From Haliclystus octoradiatus (lineage: Eukaryota; Cnidaria; Staurozoa; Stauromedusae; Haliclystidae): a stretch of 64,000 nt of DNA. The position numbers and the translations under genes were made by a program. This document shows positions 40,501 through 51,210 of the stretch, piece by piece. Numbering within the stretch: the stretch's first letter is position 1; every line of letters begins with the position of its first letter. Where the stretch lies: the NCBI GenBank assembly GCA_916610825.1, contig OU744448.1:979501-1043500 (forward strand), read 5' to 3'. Under the pieces are notes generated by a model. The model made no database searches. It saw only the letters and a program-made list of their open reading frames with translations, and had not been told where the DNA came from.

Positions 40501-43500
40501 TATGAAAATTGGATCATTAACGTTCATGGATGCAACATTACTGTTCATGAACTATTTATAGCGTGTTTATGAACTCAACTACCTAATTGTTTTCGCAGAA
40601 GTCGCGGTTAGGTCACTTTTAAACAGAAAATGTCAACATTATTCTAGACAGTCTGAACCTTATAAATATCTATGAGGCATATCTCATTTGGTTTCATTTG
40701 GTCGCAAACAATCTCACCTGATAATAGTTGAGCTTTATTCCATCAGTGATGACTTCGTTATTTCTATTCCTTCATCAGAAGCAATGAAACTGTAACAGCA
40801 TCATCTGATGACCTCCAATCAATTCGCAATGCAACAATCATTCAGGTGAGGGAATTGTATCTTAATACAGTGAAACCTGTATAGAACAGCCAGCTACGAG
40901 AGGTAGATAAATTGACCACCATAGACAGGTGGCCTTTATATACAGGTTCGATTCAATTGAAAACACTATTTTAGACATTGCAAGAGTGACTACTATAGAC
41001 AGGTGGCCGCTGTATAGAGGTGAACGTTATAACAGGTTTGACTGTACTCTTATTAACCTTAGTGTGCAACACTGAAATGTATCAACCTGTTAAATATGAC
41101 CATGTTAAACTGGCCTAAATTCACAAACATTATTCCATACTTTTCTTTGTGAGCTTTATGGAGATTTTTGCGTGTATACCTGGGGGTATACCGTATACAG
41201 ATGAAAGCTAATCTTGTGGTTTCTCAATTCTGGATTAGTTTGTACTTTTGTATTTTTCCAACTCGTGCAAATTAATCCCCATAGAACTCAAAAGATATGA
41301 TTTCTTATACATACTGTACAATGTACACTCTCCCATGTGACTGGTCAGCTTTTTATGTTTTGAACCTTTCAATTCAATATGTCAAAAATACATCTACATA
41401 ACCTTTAACTATTGGTTGATTGACAACGTCAACTAGGGAAGATCTCTATTCCATATGCCACTCCATGAGCCTGAGAGTCACTGGCTATAATTCTGAACAC
41501 TGATAAAAAAGTTCAAGAGTTCATGAGCATCAAATTGCCCAATTGTTCATGAACTTTTCGTGAACAGTTTGTAAAATATTCATTAAGTTCCTTCATTGTT
41601 CATAAACTCATGAAATTTTTTACAGTTAATTTAATGAAGTTGGGGTGGGGGTAGCGAGCATGTGGGGGTATCTGTGTTTGACTGGAATTCAATTGTGAAT
41701 GTTCCGTTACAGTTTAATGATTGATTTGATGATTGTCCAATAGGATCTCTTGGCTCAACAGACGAAATTAGAATTTGATATTGGCCTAAAGACTCTTTCA
41801 ATTCTCAAATCTATAATAGACCATATGGAAAGGTTTGTTTTGGCTGAATCCATCAATTATAAATATTAAATCAACTCATATTACATGATTCGTATTTGTT
41901 TATTTTATTTTATCTTTAGTTTACCTTTATCAGTTATTGACCGTCTTTTAAATACATATGGTAAGGTGTCAAGTAATTAATGTCGACATGCTATCCTTGT
42001 TAATTACCAGCAACTAGTATACCATATCATTCATTTATTTGCTTTGATTGAAAGTTGTCGTCTTTAGTAATTATCAAACTGTGGAATCTATGCTGTATAA
42101 ATTGATCTAAATAATCAAATACAGAAGACGAGCATATTTAACAATGCTGTTTTAGAACAGTTCATGAAATATAAATGACCTACCTCCCATGAACTGAACT
42201 GTTCATGAACATTTAAAATAAGTTGATGAAAATCAGGCCATTTATCTAGTTCATAACTATTTATGAACTCGACACATTCAAATGCAAATGTGATTCAAAT
42301 GTAAAGATCACCTGTCTTGGGCATCCAAATTAAATTTCAATAATTGGTCGTTATATACAGGATTGATTTGATCTCTACAAACTCATATACAGCAAATCAT
42401 GTATGTAACATTATGAAACCTGTATCTATGAAAGATAGATAATTGGCCACTGTATACAGGTGACCTTTATATACAGGGTTAGTTCAATATCAAATACTAG
42501 TTATGACATACCAAGGGTAATCACTATAGAAAGCTGGTCCATGTACAGAGGTGCCCGTTATAACAGGTTTGATTATCAATCTCTTACAATCTCTTTGCTT
42601 TCAGATATTCCATGTTTCCTTGCCCAATTACTTGATGATCCGCCATGGAAGAGAAAATCAACCAACGGTATGACTCAATCTGATTGATTTATCAGCTATG
42701 TCACTTGGTCAATCGACACTTTGCCAGTTTCACATACAGCCATAGATGGATATATCTGTTGATGAGAAACAGAATCTAAATTTATCCTTTTCTTCATTTA
42801 TAAAATCTTGTAAAATTTATTATATTTATATAATGTTTTAAAATATAAAATTGAGACAAAGATGAAGCAAAGCCTTTCCGTAACTCCAAATTTCGTGTGT
42901 TTATTTCACGATCATCATACCGAACATCAAACTTGGAGTTACGGAAAGGCTTTTGCCTCATCTTTGTCTCAATTTTATATTATGCTCTGTTTTAACAAAC
43001 ATTGAGCACTTTCACATATATGTGTTTTACCTTATATTACATTATTATAATGTTTTAAAATAGATAATGATCTAGCGATTTACTCAATTAAAAATGTTTC
43101 AAAAGTTTCGGAGAAATTTTCTTCTTATCATTTTTCTAAGAAGAAGAAATAGTGTAGAAATTGCAACTGGAATGAAATCTTTTTTTTGTATTTTTCTCTA
43201 AAGGGTTTGAAATATATTCCGAGGGAAAATGGATGAAGCAATCTATTTCAAGTGTAAAACTCTGCAAAACAGACGGCCAGGTATTATATAAATCTCATTC
43301 TATTCCTATAACAATTTTTATCAGTAATTTAACTTTTCTGCTTTTATTATTGTACTTTTGACTTGATTTCATTTTAGATTTGGTTGAGCCTCTATCAGTT
43401 ACTGTTGAGTCCAACATCACAACAGAAATATCATTTACATACTTTTAATAAAACTTCACTTATCAAGGTATGATTTGTATGGGTCTATTATATTGATTTG

Positions 43501-46500
43501 AGTTACACCCCCACGATAGTTTTTATGTTAACTTGCGTATAATCTAAATCATAGTCTAAATATTGCTTTGAATTTATGATATTGATATTTTCAAAGCATG
43601 ATTCTAATGAAACAAATCAATGTTATGCTAATGCGTATTACCATAATTAGACTAATATCGACTTCCCCTTTCCCCTGTGTATTGCCCTTTATTTTATTAA
43701 TTACATTTGACTCCGTTTTGAAATCTCTACGAGAGTGGATGTTATTTTATCGCTCTCAATCATTTTACCCTCATAACATTTGGAGCCCGATAAGGATCAA
43801 TTTTATTTTATTATACATTTGTTTATATCATAATTAGTATTCTCATGGCTTATTATTGGTTATAATTTTTATTCCATTCAATCTTCTACAATGTCGACAA
43901 TTATGGATTCCTTAGTAAACTATATACGGAGAAAACAGAAGGAATATAAACAATTTGAAAATAGAATTTACAATGAAGCTGTTAACGAGTCCCGTGCTGA
44001 AACAGAACAATTTATGGCTGGATTACCTTCGAACGTAAAAGATTTCGAAATAACTTTGCCTTACCCTATTGAAATACTGGCACGTAAAATGGCAAGCGAA
44101 TACAATTGTGTATATATTCGCTGCACTAAACCTTGCTGTTTCCAGTGGAGAAGGGAAACCACGCCTTCCGCTATAGCAGTCAACAACGATGTTAATAACG
44201 TTAATGAAAACCATGATATTAGAATATTATCAACTGAAAGTAATGAAGATTTACGTAATGTTGAATTAGAAATCAGTCCAATTTCAGACAAATGTTTAAA
44301 AAAAATATTAACAAATGAGCAATCAGATGGTACGATTGTTTCATTCACCAAAAAAAGATTTGAACAAAATACAACTTCAAGTTGCTGTGAGCTTAGTACA
44401 ACCAGTAGTATTTATTTGATTAACACACAATTACATAAACCTAAAAATAAAGAATTTCAACATTCAAATATCCTAAATATAATTCTTCAGAGAAAATCGT
44501 TTTTGTACGCCCGACCTATAACGTGACTCTCGTAACTTAAAAAAACATTGGCATACCGGTAACACCAAAGACTACGAAGAAAAGACCAACTATAATATTT
44601 GAACCATAATTTTTATCTATTAATTACATGCAACTGCTTCATTGATTGGTTGTGATAGATATATTATCTATAATTTGCAATTTTATTAAATATCTAACTA
44701 TCCTATTTTACATTTATTCTACGTTATTTTTATTATTTCTATTTTACAATCATCAGTTATATTACCTTCATATAAAATTAATGTAGATGTTAAACACCGG
44801 GGCGGTGCTTTTTTAACAGTGGGGGTATGTTATGCTAATGCGTATTACCATAATTAGACTAATATCGACTTCCCCTTTCCCCTGTGTATTGCCCTTTATT
44901 TTATTAATTACATTTGACTCCGTTTTGAAATCTCTACGAGAGTGGATGTTATTTTATCGCTCTCAATCATTTTACCCTCATAACATCAACAAGGACAACA
45001 CTGAAGAACAATAACGTGTAGGAAATATTCTAAATGTCTAATGAGAATAAGTGTAAACAGTCTACAATAACATATAATTATTCTATATGTCTTCCCCGTT
45101 GTGCTTCACAAAATATTGATATATATATGTATATATATATATTGCAGATAATGGATATATTATTGGCAACTATACTGTACTAGTTTTCAAATGTTCTTTG
45201 TTGTACAATATATAATCGTGGGATATTATTAGCCTACAGATTGATAGAGCTCTTGCTAATTATGGGTGGTGGTGTGGGGTGAGGCGAAATTAATGTAAAC
45301 CTACTTCTGCATTCCTAGCTAAATGGAATTATTATTTTGAAACAATTTGTTCCAAATATACAGTCATATTACAAGAATGTGGTACGTGTCCCTCTTTCGT
45401 CTAACATATTTGATATACACGAAAATGCAAAAAATCACGGTCAGACTCAGGTCAGACATAGCCTGCTAGTACCATCATTGTGTAATCTAATTTGGCTAAA
45501 CCATAGTTAACAGCATACAATCTTTTACATTTCATGGTAAGTCTGCGAACAGTTTAGGTGTAAAACATACAAATCACGACATAAATCATCATCAGAAGAT
45601 ACTATTCAAAACATTGTTCACTTTCGAAATAACAACTTTAGTAACACCCTCAACCGTATATTGAGTTTACTACACTCTTCGCATTGTAACTATTGCCAAT
45701 CACTTATATAGCTTCACATTGTTTCAATATTTTATCCGCTATATATTAACAAGTTAATTCTAAACCTTTTGAATAATGCATTCTTAAAATGTTACTGTTG
45801 CAAGGTGGGGCTTGGTTTCTTTTCTACATTCATTTTTAATATTTTTTTGTAGCTCCGTCGGTATTTCACTGAAGCGTTACTTGATCATTTGCCTTTTCTC
45901 AGTGATCTGCAAAGATTTATAGAAAATATTTCTGTGATGGATACACCGCATATCAGTAGGTCGTTGATTTTAGAACAGGTAAAAACATTGTTGGCTTTTT
46001 AAGTAAGGCCATGTATGAATGTATGAGTCATTTAAGGTCAACGTATATACTCAGATCTGAAGTTATTAAACTGATTTAAAATGCTTGCGGTTTCATAGGA
46101 TAGCATCATCTCAGCAACGCAATTGTTGAAGATAAGTTTCTCGCATGCTTTGAATTTAAGAAAACTTAACTCCGAATGTGGGAGGATTAAATGTTGACTT
46201 CTAGGCTTTCTGATTCTCACAGCTGAGGCATAGTAGTATTACCCATGCCTCTAAATAATTTTGAGTGAAACATTTAATTAGGTGCCGGAGATGAAAGAAC
46301 AGCTGATCACACAACACAAAGACAGATGGAAGACGATAGCCAACGAACAACTCAAACAATTCTTTTCGCCTACGAAAGATGATTTGAAACGTCAAGCTGC
46401 AAGGTACCACCCCACGTCATGTGTTTGTTGTTGTCAATTTTAAGCAAAATAAACATGTCAACAAACCATTGCTTTCCTTATCAATCGATAGCGTTATTGG

Positions 46501-48985
46501 AAATGATTAATTAATGGCGGTTATTAAATACTACATGGGACAGCAAATTTGTACTCAATGTACGTCAACGATATATATCTATATAGCTCTACTATCTATA
46601 TCGTAATTGTTATCAGGTGTAGAATTAATGAGCTCGCAGTATCGCCTTTGGGGAAATTTTGACATATAATGGAATGACGAAAAGAGATACGTGAAAACCC
46701 GTACCAAAATCCCAGCGCAAACATTATATAGGAATGTTGCACATTCGGTTCGGAATCGCATCAACTACGTTGCATTCGGATCTGAAATCAGCGAAGGCCA
46801 CCGAGCTATCAGATCTTTCAAAATCTGATAGCGCCATTCAACAGACTCCAACGGGCCATCTGCGTAGCGAACGCACGCATTTATTATTGTTAGCGGCATG
46901 TTAGAAATATATCATGGACATTCTACAGAATATAGTAGTAGATAATACAGCGATGCTACACCGATAGGTAGAGAAACAGATATATCAAGGTCAAAATGTA
47001 ACTACATATTACCTATCGGTCTGAGGAATTTCAAGCGTGAAAATGAGTGCTTTGATAGTTGTTTGCACGTTTTCTCCCGCGACATCTGTTTTGAAAACTG
47101 TCTACACTCCAATGGGAATATCGAACTAGCTAGTAGAATCGCAACGAATTGTGGATCGGATTGGTGCTTTTAAACGGCTCAGTTCGGATAGAGCTAATGA
47201 AATTATTGACCTTCAAACTCTATGTCATATTAATATCATAATAATCATAGTGATATTTTATTTTGATAATATTTAAGGCAACATGTAAGTGAGGATACAA
47301 TTAAAAATATCCTTATGTGTTTCATTTGCATGTTAGCCATTGCTCTATACATATGTCAAAATTTAACCCGAAGTGCAGCATTCTATTTTAAAGTATTTTT
47401 GCAAGACATCAAATTATTCAAGAAACTTTGTTTTGAACACATTTTTGCCGTGTGTCTCCTTGACTTGAGATAAGAATTTCAATCATGTAAATAATGCTGA
47501 CGATGGTACATTCCTGCATGCCTTGTTTGTATCTTATCCATTACTGGTGATTGATTTGATTGGTTGGTTTTATTTCTTTCTTAAATAGATTAGCAACCAC
47601 GTATGACATTGACGTCCTAGAGCGCATGCTCAGCGAAGCCCCTGTATGCACAGTGTGCGACAGTCAGGCGGAGAAGCGATGCGGCCGATGCCAAAATAAA
47701 TGGTATTGTAGCAGGTATTGGCATAGATAATTAATATATACTAGTGTTGCTATTAATACATTTGTTTTTTATTTTACATGGAGGAATTCTGAATATGTTT
47801 GCAACAGAATAGATTGTTGATTAGGTTGAAAGATGTCCTTCTGTTTTGAGAATAAATCATGTTATAACACTGAGTCGAACAATTCGGAGCATTCGTTTTT
47901 CTATTCAATTAATTAATAAAACATGCAGAGATCAGATTAAAATGTTGTTTTGTTCTTTTTTAACCGTCTTTGATCTTTGGATATTAGAAAATGATATCTA
48001 CTACCATATATTCATGTAGCACCTTCAAACTAGATCGAGAAATAACATCGGATCAACATTCAAATCTAACACCGTGCGTCTTTTTTAAATTTGCATCTCC
48101 ATAATTAATTTTCATCTATCGTCGATTGTATGTAACGTCAGTGGTGTTTCTATGCGGGACAGAAGCTAACGGAATGTTGATCAAAGGTATTATAACTCCG
48201 CCTTCATATCCGAATTACCGAAGACTACTCCGAATGATATTTTACCTGGACTCATGATCTATTGTGTTTCCGTTATCCGAATCAATAAATAAAGCGACTC
48301 ATGCTCATCTGATAGAAAGAGTTTGAAATTAATTTATGATTGCTTGTTAATTTAATTAATTTCACAAACAAAGATTACGATGATAACGATGCGCAATTTC
48401 AAATATAAACGTCTGCGTATTGCTTTGCATATTCTAAAATTATTTAATTATAACCAAGCGATAAAGTTACGTGCGTAAGAAATCAGCTTGCTGCTGTACT
48501 GTGCCGTAGTTGAATTTGTTTCAAGTAGAATGTGCTGATCTATTCTTGTAGCTGATCCTGATCTTTCAATAGAGAAACATCATTTTTTATCTTTGATGAT
48601 AACAACAACAAGACGGGATTTACAAACAGACCGCGTTACTATGACAACTAAGATTGTACGCAATATTCTACTTCACTGATTCTTCTCTGTGATAACGGTC
48701 ACATGGGTCAAACCATGGTCAAACCAAACGAGTAGGCCAATTAATCTACTATCTGCTATCGATATGTAAATGGCTTATTAATATCCACGCAAGTGCAGCC
48801 TGCCGTGATGAGATTAAGGTTTTGAGCGTTTGCGTATTATATTAACACTGATTAAAACGTAGAAGCATCGAAGATATCTCATTTAAATTATAGAAATGTA
48901 TATTTCCTACTACGTTTGTCGTATTAGGGATTGTCAAATGTCCCATTGGCCTCAACACAAGCTAGACTGCACAACAAAAGGCTGA
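37525..48985 (+). CDS. ZMYND10: Zinc finger MYND domain-containing protein 10
   Basis: Cytoplasmic co-chaperone for axonemal dynein arm preassembly; loss in humans causes primary ciliary dyskinesia. Sixteen exons: 37525-37640, 38122-38164, 38286-38351, 39345-39458, 40197-40250, 40343-40425, 40779-40845, 41744-41832, 41920-41960, 42605-42667, 43204-43280, 43378-43467, 45853-45978, 46282-46403, 47589-47714, 48928-48985; 444 residues against 440 in human, with phase conserved throughout. Family segments: WQNQHEYLEKLNMQ, DLWKTNVFPEI, LFHEATVCSLLEAI, CFLAQLLDDPPW, IWLSLYQLLLSP. The C-terminal MYND finger is complete, with spacing C-x2-C-x7-C-x2-C-x5-C-x3-C-x7-H-x3-C. Intron 1 uses a GC donor. Introns hold MITEs and a short LTR element. 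Divergent from the Maf gene. Confidence 0.96.
37641..37646 (+). other. ZMYND10: GC-AG intron donor, ZMYND10 intron 1
   Basis: GTTAG|GCAAGT is the optimal GC donor context. Using the GT three bases downstream (CAA|GTATTT) would join to an acceptor frame that stops after five codons, whereas the GC donor gives R-WQNQHEYLEKLN, matching the family. Confidence 0.82.
38613..39010. mobile_element. Cluster of nested family B MITEs, ZMYND10 intron 3
   Basis: Three to four family B copies in tandem or nested: ends such as TCAAACCTGTATATAACA, AGTTAAACCTGTTATAACGG, ACAGGTTTCATTGTA and CAGTGAAACCTGTCAATAAC alternate in orientation within 400 bp, with the shared body CTATAGTGGTCAATTTATCT. Suggests repeated insertion into pre-existing copies. 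Confidence 0.75.
39951..40150. mobile_element. TTAA-flanked MITE (family C), copy 1
   Basis: Begins TTAAAGGGTCAACATTGACC and ends with CACCGGTTATTTTTT; the right end matches the right end of 59384-59590 (GAAGYGCGTAG.GCC..CCGGT). The left TTAA is intact, the right one is degraded. In ZMYND10 intron 4. Confidence 0.6.
40468..40605. repeat. Family D element, ZMYND10 intron 6
   Basis: Left edge CTCCCCCTGTGGAAAAAGTT, internal GTTCATGAAC-like palindromes, right edge GAACTCAACTACC...TTTTCGCAG: the same ends as the compact family D member at 62620-62697, partly decayed. Confidence 0.6.
40868..41044. mobile_element. MITE family B, complete copy
   Basis: 177 bp with inverted ends CAGTGAAACCTGT / ACAGGTTTGACTG and TA directly outside on both sides. 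Sub-terminal repeats CACTATAGACAGGTGGCC recur inside both arms. No ORF, so a non-autonomous TA-inserting (mariner/pogo-like) element. The best-preserved copy in the window. In ZMYND10 intron 7. Confidence 0.82.
41505..41625. repeat. Family D fragment, ZMYND10 intron 7
   Basis: Several TTCATGAAC-type motifs (AGTTCATGAGCATCAAATTG, TTGTTCATGAACTTTTCGTG) as in other family D members. Confidence 0.55.
42150..42275. repeat. Family D fragment, ZMYND10 intron 9
   Basis: AACAGTTCATGAAATATAAA, TGAACTGTTCATGAAC and CAGGCCATTTATC occur in the order seen in other family D copies. Confidence 0.55.
42415..42575. mobile_element. MITE family B, diverged copy
   Basis: Left GAAACCTGTATCTATGAAAG, right GTTATAACAGGTTTGATTA, with the family B body between. 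Lies immediately upstream of ZMYND10 exon 10 (starts 42605). Confidence 0.65.
42842..42981. mobile_element. 140-bp hairpin element with nearly perfect arms, ZMYND10 intron 10
   Basis: Left arm contains GAGACAAAGATGAAGC and CTTTCCGTAACTCCAA; the right arm is its complement with about two mismatches; about 48 bp per arm and a 40-bp loop. High arm identity suggests recent origin. Confidence 0.78.
43621..43778 (+). repeat. 5' LTR of the short retroelement
   Basis: 158 bp, TG...CA ends that are short inverted repeats (TGTTATG / CATAACA). Identical to the 3' copy. Confidence 0.9.
43891..44526 (+). CDS. Unrecognised 211-residue ORF inside the LTR element
   Basis: The only long open frame between the LTRs, with an ATG shortly after the presumed leader. 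I do not recognise the protein. Visible: a charged, probably helical N-terminus (residues 1-45, rich in K, E, R, Q); a segment with LPYPIEILARKM; a cysteine group C73, C78, C82, C83 (YIRCTKPCCFQW) that does not have the CCHC spacing of Gag zinc knuckles; and an Asn/Ser-rich second half. No protease, polymerase or integrase motif. Could be a divergent capsid-like protein, a captured host fragment, or a chance frame kept open by youth. Codon use is AT-rich like the surroundings. Confidence 0.5.
   Translation: MSTIMDSLVNYIRRKQKEYKQFENRIYNEAVNESRAETEQFMAGLPSNVKDFEITLPYPIEILARKMASEYNCVYIRCTKPCCFQWRRETTPSAIAVNNDVNNVNENHDIRILSTESNEDLRNVELEISPISDKCLKKILTNEQSDGTIVSFTKKRFEQNTTSSCCELSTTSSIYLINTQLHKPKNKEFQHSNILNIILQRKSFLYARPIT
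44828..44985 (+). repeat. 3' LTR of the short retroelement
   Basis: 158 bp identical to 43621-43778, followed by the TCAA target duplication at 44986-44989. Confidence 0.9.
45118..45144. repeat. TA-rich microsatellite
   Basis: Alternating TATATA with a single G interruption. Simple sequence in ZMYND10 intron 12. Confidence 0.8.
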
Positions 48986-50677
48986 AATGGAGAACCACAA
49001 AGAACAAGACGTCCCTTGGACAATGAAATATTGAAATAGTCGTGTCTTTGCTATCAGGAAGGGACTATATCGTATCCTTGGCAACATGATTTACTTGGAC
49101 AAAGCTTCACAAAAGCTCCGTTGAATTCAAGCTATGATTCAAGATTCCATCATATATCATAAATGTTAAAATAATTATAATAATTATGTATAACGTCCCT
49201 TCAATCATACTGTAATGTTGTGTAAATGGTCACGAGCAAACGAGCAAGTGAACCGTTCATTTCATATCAGGAAAATTGAGTAGAAAATTCAAATAGATCT
49301 AAAGTATAGAATATTGACGGCGTTGCAATTAGCAATCACTATACACATGGTTGTTTACATCCATTAAATTATGAAATTGCTTCATTATTGTTGCGCCAAA
49401 TGATTAAAATCACCCCAGGTTGTCACGTCTGGTCTTGTCTGTTGTGTAAACAAATCCGTGATCAGAAATTGCTACCCTTGAAATCAACAACACATTGACC
49501 ATTGTTCTAGACCGCGTGGCAAGATTTACCCGCCTTTAGTTCAATTTGACCGTGTGTTTCTCTGCTTTGTAAATTCTCTGCTGGTGACCGCGTTGAGATC
49601 TAAATTAATCACACTGATCAGTATTCAACCACCCTATACCCCCCGCTAGAATCAGCTGATTTCAATGACTCCAAGAACTTCATCGTATCAGATTTCATTT
49701 GCTTTCATGACCCAGTAATGCGTTGGTTTCTTTACATTATAGTTATAATTAGTCGATCGCTATTATTTGATATTTCTCAGTTTTGCTAAATGTGAACATC
49801 ACCGGATGCAATTCCCATTCATAAGTAATATTTTCATGAGCAGCCATCCTTGAAATGATTCATTCAACTATGCTAGAAACGACTTTGTTGACTGTAAACA
49901 TAGCACAGTCACGTATCACAACAGCCCAAAAGCAAATTGACAGACTCGAAGTTAAACTAAATACACGAAACAAATGCTCAACTCAGCTATAGCAATATTT
50001 ATTGGCAAGCATCCTTTGCTTGATTGTAAAACAATATTTGGCTGAGTTGACTCTAATGCCAATTGAATCAAATGACAATTAATTAAATAGATATTGACAT
50101 ATATAGTAGCAGCAGCAACACGAGCCAATTTTCTTTGAAATTCTACAGACCGCAAGTAATATTTAATGTTTTCTTTTCTTAAATCGCATGAAATTTATCA
50201 AAACTTTATATTATACAATATTTCATGCAGGAAACTATATCAATGCTATTGAAAATATTACATAATATTGTGTTAAATGAGTATCCAGGCAAATAATATC
50301 TGATCACCCTAAGGTTACAAGATATGATAAACGGAAACAATCCAATCAGGGTGCTTCTCATATTATACGTCATCAATTGCTAAGTGTCGATTTCCTTGTG
50401 CTATCCATCAAACGCATTTCTGATTGGTTAATGGAAAATGCCTTATGACGTCACAATCGTCCTTTCTCGAATTCTTTCTTCTCTTCAAAACAAGTTGCGA
50501 GAACAACAACTTCAGTTTTCTATTCCTTTTTGAGTCGTGAGGAAAGCAAGACGTTTTTTCGAAATCGACAAATCGATTGTTCAAAGTGTAAATTACGAAA
50601 TCTTGTTGTCTGTGGGAAAGTGCTGATCAATATACAGTTACTTTCTAGAAGTGAAAACTAAGAAAAGTTCTAATCGA
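48986..50677. other. Intergenic region ZMYND10 to BTG
   Basis: About 1.7 kb without recognisable exons. The left part is the ZMYND10 3' region. The right part, from about 50330 on, is the likely BTG promoter (CRE and inverted CCAAT box annotated separately; a second CRE half site ACGTCA at about 50367). No repeats of the families named here were seen. Confidence 0.5.
50423..50453 (+). promoter_or_regulatory. Inverted CCAAT box and palindromic CRE upstream of BTG
   Basis: ATTGG at 50423-50427 and a full TGACGTCA palindrome at 50446-50453, about 250 bp before the BTG start codon. BTG genes are immediate-early, growth-arrest genes, and CREB/ATF control through such sites is known in vertebrates. 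The assignment to this gene is by position. Confidence 0.6.
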
Positions 50678-50743
50678 ATGTTCAACTCGATTTCGAAACG
50701 AAGACAATGCTTCGAGAAGTTCGTTCAGCGACAAAGTTCTTGA
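50678..50743 (+). CDS. Upstream ORF overlapping the BTG start codon
   Basis: An out-of-frame ATG 29 bp before the BTG start opens a 21-residue frame that ends 37 bases inside the BTG coding region. Its context is weak (C at -3) and that of BTG stronger (A at -3), so leaky scanning would be required. Possible translational damper, if the transcript includes this leader. Confidence 0.4.
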   Translation: MFNSISKRRQCFEKFVQRQSS

Positions 50744-51210
50744 GTGAATTGCTAGGACGTCGAGGAACGGTACCACATGAAACACTAGATGGCTTTTCAC
50801 AACGACTCGAACAGTCTTTACTAACCAAGTATGATAACCATTGGCATCCTCAAAAGCCTTACCGTGGTTCTGGCTACAGATGTATTCGTTTAACTCAAAA
50901 CCAAGTCGATCCTCTGGTCTTAATGGCGGCCGAAGCGAGTGGCGTTTCTGACGAAGATCTCAGCCAAAGTTTACCAACAGAATTAACGTTATGGATCGAT
51001 CCAAGTGAAGTGGCTTATAGAATTGGCGAAGAAGGTTCAATTTGTCATTTACTGGATAAGTTTACGGATGCTGCGGAAGCGAAGGCAAAGGCTCTTCTAT
51101 CATCATCGCCATCACCGAAATTATCTCGAAATTGTAAACCTAGCGTTCCGATCGGTTCGTCTTTTAACTCAACGCGAGGGACATTGGTAACAGAATGCTT
51201 ATCTAGTTGA
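50707..51210 (+). CDS. BTG: BTG/TOB family anti-proliferative protein, single exon
   Basis: Adaptor that binds the CAF1 (CNOT7/8) deadenylase and slows cell proliferation by promoting mRNA deadenylation. 167 residues (human BTG1 171, BTG2 158). The APRO domain fills residues 1-115: box A has HWHPQKPYRGSGYRCIR and box B has LPTELTLWIDPSEVAYRIGE, followed by GSICHLL. A Ser/Lys-rich tail follows; no TOB-type PAM2 extension is seen, so this is the BTG1/2 type. The whole coding region is uninterrupted, whereas vertebrate BTG1/2 have an intron in the APRO domain. No poly-A tail or target duplication was noticed, and promoter-like elements are present, so intron loss is as likely as retrocopy. Confidence 0.94.
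   Translation: MLREVRSATKFLSELLGRRGTVPHETLDGFSQRLEQSLLTKYDNHWHPQKPYRGSGYRCIRLTQNQVDPLVLMAAEASGVSDEDLSQSLPTELTLWIDPSEVAYRIGEEGSICHLLDKFTDAAEAKAKALLSSSPSPKLSRNCKPSVPIGSSFNSTRGTLVTECLSS

Larger units (their letters stand above)
43621..44985 (+). mobile_element. Complete short LTR retroelement (TRIM-like) with identical LTRs
   Basis: Two 158-bp direct repeats, 43621-43778 and 44828-44985, are identical base for base on inspection. Each starts TGTTATG and ends CATAACA, the TG...CA ends of LTRs. The 4-bp sequence TCAA flanks the whole unit (43617-43620, 44986-44989) as a target duplication. Two bases after the 5' LTR is a primer-binding-like TGGAGCCCGATAAGGATC, and just before the 3' LTR a polypurine-like AGTGGGGG, preceded by a CACCG-GGG-CGGTG hairpin and a T run. 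The internal region is only 1049 bp and has no recognisable gag, protease, reverse transcriptase or integrase. It lies in ZMYND10 intron 12, sense orientation. Non-autonomous, recently inserted. Confidence 0.9.

Noticed and set aside
44023..44351. Minus-strand frames of 63 and 96 codons in the LTR element
   Set aside because: Antisense shadows of the 211-residue frame; no start context or similarity.
46800..47030. Short inverted repeats (CTATCAGAT/ATCTGATAG and ACCGATAGGTA/TACCTATCGGT)
   Set aside because: Arms of 9-11 bp with long loops are expected by chance at this scale; no flanking signals.
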